Below are positions 14,289 through 17,292 of a stretch of DNA of 17,292 nucleotides, piece after piece; positions within the stretch are counted from its first letter, which is position 1, and each line of letters opens with the position of its first letter. The stretch spans positions 1 to 17,292 of the forward strand of contig CAYVIV010000018.1 of the NCBI GenBank assembly GCA_964451705.1, given 5' to 3'. A model generated the notes under the pieces. The model was not told the DNA's origin and searched no databases. It saw only the letters and a list, made by a program, of their open reading frames with translations. Position numbers and translations under genes: made by a program. The stretch comes from CAYYFV01 sp964451705 (GTDB lineage: Bacteria > Patescibacteriota > Gracilibacteria > UBA1369 > GCA-2718715).

Positions 14289-16559
14289 ATGGCACGCAGA
14301 AAAAAACAAAGAAAATTTCTAGGTATATTTGTAAGAAAAACAAGAACCAAAAGAGCTAAAACTAAAGAAATAGAACGCTCATGGCACATAGAGGTAGATG
14401 AGCACATTGCCAGAGAGCTATTTGGAGTTATGTTTGTATTCTTTGGAGTTATCCTAACAATGGCTCAGTTCAACCAACTAGGTGTCATTGGTGAAGGTCT
14501 CAACTATATTCTCAAACCTGTGTTTGGCTATGGAATCTATGGACTAGCTGTTATGTGCTTGGGTCTAGGACTTAGTTGCTTTGCCTCAAAAACCATCAAG
14601 CTAAATGCTGCAAAGTTTAGTGGGCTAGGACTTTTAATGATTTCTGCCCTAAGTATTAATCATTTATTTGTAGATACAAACCAAATCTTATTCGCTGCCC
14701 AAATTGGAGAAGCTGGGGGTTACATTGGCTTTATTACAAACTACGTCTTTAGAGTTGCTCTGCAAGTCAGCCTGCTTGGAACCTCGGTTATGTTTGGACT
14801 CTTGTTTTTAGTCTCTTTAAGTCTAACTTTTAACACATCTATTATTGGTATTTTAAAATCATTTCTTTTTCTTAAAGTTAAACCAGCAAACACCAAAGCA
14901 GAAACTAGTAAGACAAGCAAACAAGAAAAGCTTATTCCAGAAACTAGTCTTAGCTTAGGACAAAGAGTTGCCCAGGCCATTAAAAAACCAGAAGCCCAAA
15001 TTAATATTATCAAACCTAATTTTGAACAAGACAAAGCAGTCAAAAGCAAAAAAAGCGATATTTTACCAAGCTTATTCGATGAAAATCTAAAAGTAAATCC
15101 TAGCACTCAAGACTCCAAAGAGGATCAATCAACTCTTGCCAAAGAAATAGAATGGGAATTCCCCAAACTAGACCTTTTAGATAACGAAAGTGCCAAAGTC
15201 GAAACTAAAGATAGTTTCCTTAGACAAAATGCCCAAAACATTCGCTCCAAACTAGACCAGTTTGATATCTCGGTACAAATGCAAGATGTCCACGTGGGAC
15301 CAACTGTAATCCAGTACACCCTCAAACCAGACAGCGGTGTTAAATTATCGAAAATCACAAATCTCAAAAACGATCTAGCACTTGCACTAGCTGCCAAGTC
15401 TCTACGTATCGAAGCTCCCATCCCAGGTAAATCTTTAGTAGGTATAGAGGTTCCAGCAGAAAAACGCATAACCGTAAAGTTACGTGAAATCATGGAGTCT
15501 AGTGAATTTCTCAACAGCGCCCAAACATCTAAAATGACATTACCTCTAGGACGCGATGTCGCAGGTAAGCCAGTAGTTGCCGAACTATCAGACATGCCAC
15601 ATTTACTGATTGCAGGTGCCACAAACAGTGGTAAATCTGTATGTATTAATACTTTCTTGTGCTCGCTCATATACCAGAACTCCCCCACCGATTTAAAAAT
15701 GATTCTGGTTGACCCCAAGCAGGTGGAACTCAAAGACTATAACAATATTCCCCATCTACTAACCCCAGTTATAACAGATCCAGACAAAGCTAGTAATTCA
15801 CTTAAGTGGGCTGTTTCAGAAATGAACAGGCGTTACCAAATACTTTCGGAAGCAGGCTCTAGAAACATTACAGAGTACAACTCTAGTAGAAAGGCTGAAG
15901 ATAAAAAAATGCCAAAAATTCTGATTCTCATAGACGAGTTAGCAGACCTAATGATGGCCAATGGCAAAGAGATAGAGGCCAGTATTTGCCGAATAGCTCA
16001 AATGGCCAGAGCCGTAGGAATACATTTGGTAATAGCAACCCAAAGACCTTCTGTCGACGTGATTACTGGTTTAATAAAAGCTAACATTCCAAGTAGAATT
16101 GCCTTTAGTGTTGCGTCTAGTATCGACTCCAGAACCATTCTCGATGGCCAAGGCGCCGAAGACTTGCTAGGTAAAGGTGATATGCTATTTTTACAAAAGG
16201 ATTTTGCTAAACCAAGACGTATACAAGGAATATATGTATCGCCACTAGAAATTAAAAAACTCACAAATTTCCTTAAACTTAGAATGCAACCAGAATTCAA
16301 AGCAGAAATTGTCGATAAAAATGCTAACAAAAAAATCCAAGGCCCAGAACTTGCTGGCAACGAGGACGACGAACTCTACCACGATGCTTATAAAACAGTC
16401 CTCCAAAACCAAAAGGCATCAGCTTCGCTACTCCAACGCCGACTCAAAGTTGGCTATGCTAGAGCAGCCAGACTCCTAGACCTACTAGAAGAAAACGGAG
16501 TCGTCGGCCCAGTCAACGGCGCTAAACCCCGAGAAATCTACATTAAAACAGAATCCTAA
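14289..16559 (+). CDS. ftsK: DNA translocase FtsK/SpoIIIE
   Basis: A septum-anchored motor that pumps chromosomal DNA and helps resolve chromosomes at division. The 756-residue product has a basic N-terminus and about four transmembrane helices (from about 42 to 195), then a charged linker to about 310. The motor follows, with the alpha domain entered at QMQDVHVGPTVIQYTLKP, Walker A GATNSGKS (443-450), Walker B ILILIDELADLMM with D549-E550, and ATQRPSVDVITGLIKANIPSRIAF. The C-terminal winged-helix gamma domain (about 695-756) contains SLLQRRLKVGYARAARLLDLLEENGVVGP and GAKPREI, the part that in E. coli reads KOPS sites. It is on the short side for FtsK, mainly through a reduced linker. The start ATAATTTAAATG-type context lacks an SD. 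The gene is divergent from the RNHCP cluster. Confidence 0.98.
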   Translation: MARRKKQRKFLGIFVRKTRTKRAKTKEIERSWHIEVDEHIARELFGVMFVFFGVILTMAQFNQLGVIGEGLNYILKPVFGYGIYGLAVMCLGLGLSCFASKTIKLNAAKFSGLGLLMISALSINHLFVDTNQILFAAQIGEAGGYIGFITNYVFRVALQVSLLGTSVMFGLLFLVSLSLTFNTSIIGILKSFLFLKVKPANTKAETSKTSKQEKLIPETSLSLGQRVAQAIKKPEAQINIIKPNFEQDKAVKSKKSDILPSLFDENLKVNPSTQDSKEDQSTLAKEIEWEFPKLDLLDNESAKVETKDSFLRQNAQNIRSKLDQFDISVQMQDVHVGPTVIQYTLKPDSGVKLSKITNLKNDLALALAAKSLRIEAPIPGKSLVGIEVPAEKRITVKLREIMESSEFLNSAQTSKMTLPLGRDVAGKPVVAELSDMPHLLIAGATNSGKSVCINTFLCSLIYQNSPTDLKMILVDPKQVELKDYNNIPHLLTPVITDPDKASNSLKWAVSEMNRRYQILSEAGSRNITEYNSSRKAEDKKMPKILILIDELADLMMANGKEIEASICRIAQMARAVGIHLVIATQRPSVDVITGLIKANIPSRIAFSVASSIDSRTILDGQGAEDLLGKGDMLFLQKDFAKPRRIQGIYVSPLEIKKLTNFLKLRMQPEFKAEIVDKNANKKIQGPELAGNEDDELYHDAYKTVLQNQKASASLLQRRLKVGYARAARLLDLLEENGVVGPVNGAKPREIYIKTES

Positions 16560-16590
16560 CCCCCTCCCCTCACAAACACCATAACGACAC

Positions 16591-16605
16591 TATAACTTCG
16601 TTATA
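16591..16605. other. Small AT-rich hairpin downstream of ftsK
   Basis: TATAAC (16591-16596) and GTTATA (16600-16605) form a perfect 6-bp stem with a TTC loop, about 30 nt past the ftsK stop. There is no T run and the stem is A/T-rich, so it is at best a weak terminator. The rest of the 166-nt gap holds a TATACT -10-like box at 16624-16629, with no good -35, that could serve the next gene. Confidence 0.3.
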
Positions 16606-16725
16606 AAAGCAACATAGAAAGACTATACTGTAGACAACAAGCAAGACTGCAAGGCAGACAGTAAAAAAACTACAAAGCTACAAAGGCCGTAAAAAGCACC
16701 ATTAAAACACTAAATTTTATAAATT

Positions 16726-17292
16726 ATGTTTAGAGCAAAATCCAAACTATTCCAAATCCAAAAACTCCTCAAATTCTCAAAGCCCAAATTCTTCGAAAAC
16801 AACAAGCACATGCATCGCAGCAAAACCTTAAACGCTAAGCTCAAACTTAAACTAGCCACAGCAGCTAGCTTAAGCCTAGTAGTAATTGGTCTAGCTCTAC
16901 ACTCCACTGCACTTAATCTAAACATCTCCAATACTGCTTTTGCAGCAACTTTCAACTTTAAACAAACTGAGTGCCCTAAGTATTTCCAAGCTCTCAAAGG
17001 CAAAATTGGAATAGAAGTTAAAATTGACAAAAACCAAATCCCTGAACTCCATGAGGACAAAATGGGCTTCAAGTATGAACCTGCAGATTTCAGCTTTGAA
17101 GACTTTGCAAAAGATGCTGGAAGTGACTCAACAGTTCAACTGATTGCCAAAACCTGCCCATGCACTCTGGCCACCACAGTCAAGCAGGTCCTTGGTGTCT
17201 CGGGAACTGCCCCAGAAGCTTCTGGCGCAACCAGAGACACCTTCCAAGCAAATGCCAATGCTGCAGCTTGGATTAAAGCACACCAACAATTA
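16726..17292 (+). CDS. Exported protein of unknown function, 3' end outside the window
   Basis: The frame is open from the ATG at 16726 to the window edge, 189 codons without a stop. The first ~44 residues are strongly basic (many Lys, with the Met at 29 as an alternative start). A hydrophobic segment follows (about 45-62, LATAASLSLVVIGLALHS), and then NTAFAA (about 71-76), which fits a signal peptidase I site before TFNFKQ. The exported part contains ECPKYF, a TCPCT pair of cysteines, and an Ala/Thr-rich stretch; I recognise no domain. The unusually long basic N-terminus before the hydrophobic core would suit an extended signal region, or the true start may be Met29. No SD is seen; AAATTTTATAAATT precedes the ATG. 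It lies 166 nt after ftsK on the same strand. Confidence 0.85.
   Translation, partial: MFRAKSKLFQIQKLLKFSKPKFFENNKHMHRSKTLNAKLKLKLATAASLSLVVIGLALHSTALNLNISNTAFAATFNFKQTECPKYFQALKGKIGIEVKIDKNQIPELHEDKMGFKYEPADFSFEDFAKDAGSDSTVQLIAKTCPCTLATTVKQVLGVSGTAPEASGATRDTFQANANAAAWIKAHQQL

Noticed and set aside
14741..15733. Long minus-strand open frames opposite ftsK.
   Set aside because: The plus frame encodes an unmistakable FtsK; the opposite frames show low-complexity Ser/Leu-rich translations with no domain or start signal.
16592..16605. ATAACTTCGTTATA resembles one arm of a loxP site.
   Set aside because: The second arm and spacer are missing and the sequence is fully explained as a small hairpin; no recombinase gene is nearby.
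16710..17072. Minus-strand open frame at the right end of the window.
   Set aside because: The plus frame over the same bases has a signal sequence and cleavage site and stays open to the edge, which explains the region better.

Overview
This is an AT-rich (roughly two-thirds A+T), gene-dense bacterial window. The genes recognised are mostly core housekeeping genes (secA, rnpB, ftsH, hsp20, tilS, ftsK), mixed with a TrmB-family regulator, a small sigma-region-4 protein, an RNHCP protein and two exported surface proteins. Hardly any gene has a Shine-Dalgarno sequence, leaders look very short, and TAA/TAG are used almost exclusively as stops. This combination suggests a small-genome lineage such as Candidate Phyla Radiation (Patescibacteria). 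That placement is an inference; nothing here fixes the phylum. UGA is not used as a sense codon in any gene seen.

Layout. 1-2977: a minus-strand gene for a sigma-70 region 4 protein, possibly overlapping the start of a further gene that leaves the window. It is divergent from a TrmB-like regulator (861-1631, +). That gene converges, with overlapping stop codons, on a 430-residue protein resembling the EgtD-type histidine methyltransferase family. 2980-7247 (-): RNase P RNA, a polyprenyl-phosphate sugar-1-phosphate transferase starting only 13 nt after it, and secA with its own promoter that appears leaderless. 7322-9424 (+): a 700-residue exported protein with a 12-residue repeat, five 11-residue charged coiled-coil repeats and three SLH domains, closed by a strong, probably bidirectional terminator. 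9534-14162 (-): the cluster RNHCP protein, tilS, ftsH, hsp20 and TPR protein, tightly packed with additional promoters before ftsH and the TPR gene. 14289-16559 (+): ftsK, divergent from that cluster with a possible shared -35 element. 16726-17292 (+): the start of a gene for an exported protein of unknown function.

How the genes fit together. The middle of the window is envelope-oriented: SecA drives export, the sugar transferase starts a lipid-linked glycan, and the SLH protein would be exported and could bind such a wall glycan. The 9.5-14.2 kb cluster joins tRNA maturation (lysidine synthesis by TilS) to membrane protein quality control (FtsH) and a small heat-shock chaperone; tilS beside ftsH is a widespread bacterial arrangement. 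FtsK handles chromosome segregation at division. I found no CRISPR array, insertion sequence, tRNA gene or prophage. No clearly new multi-gene system is evident; the best leads are the repeat-bearing SLH protein, the EgtD-like protein, the rnpB-transferase junction and the SD-less short-leader architecture.
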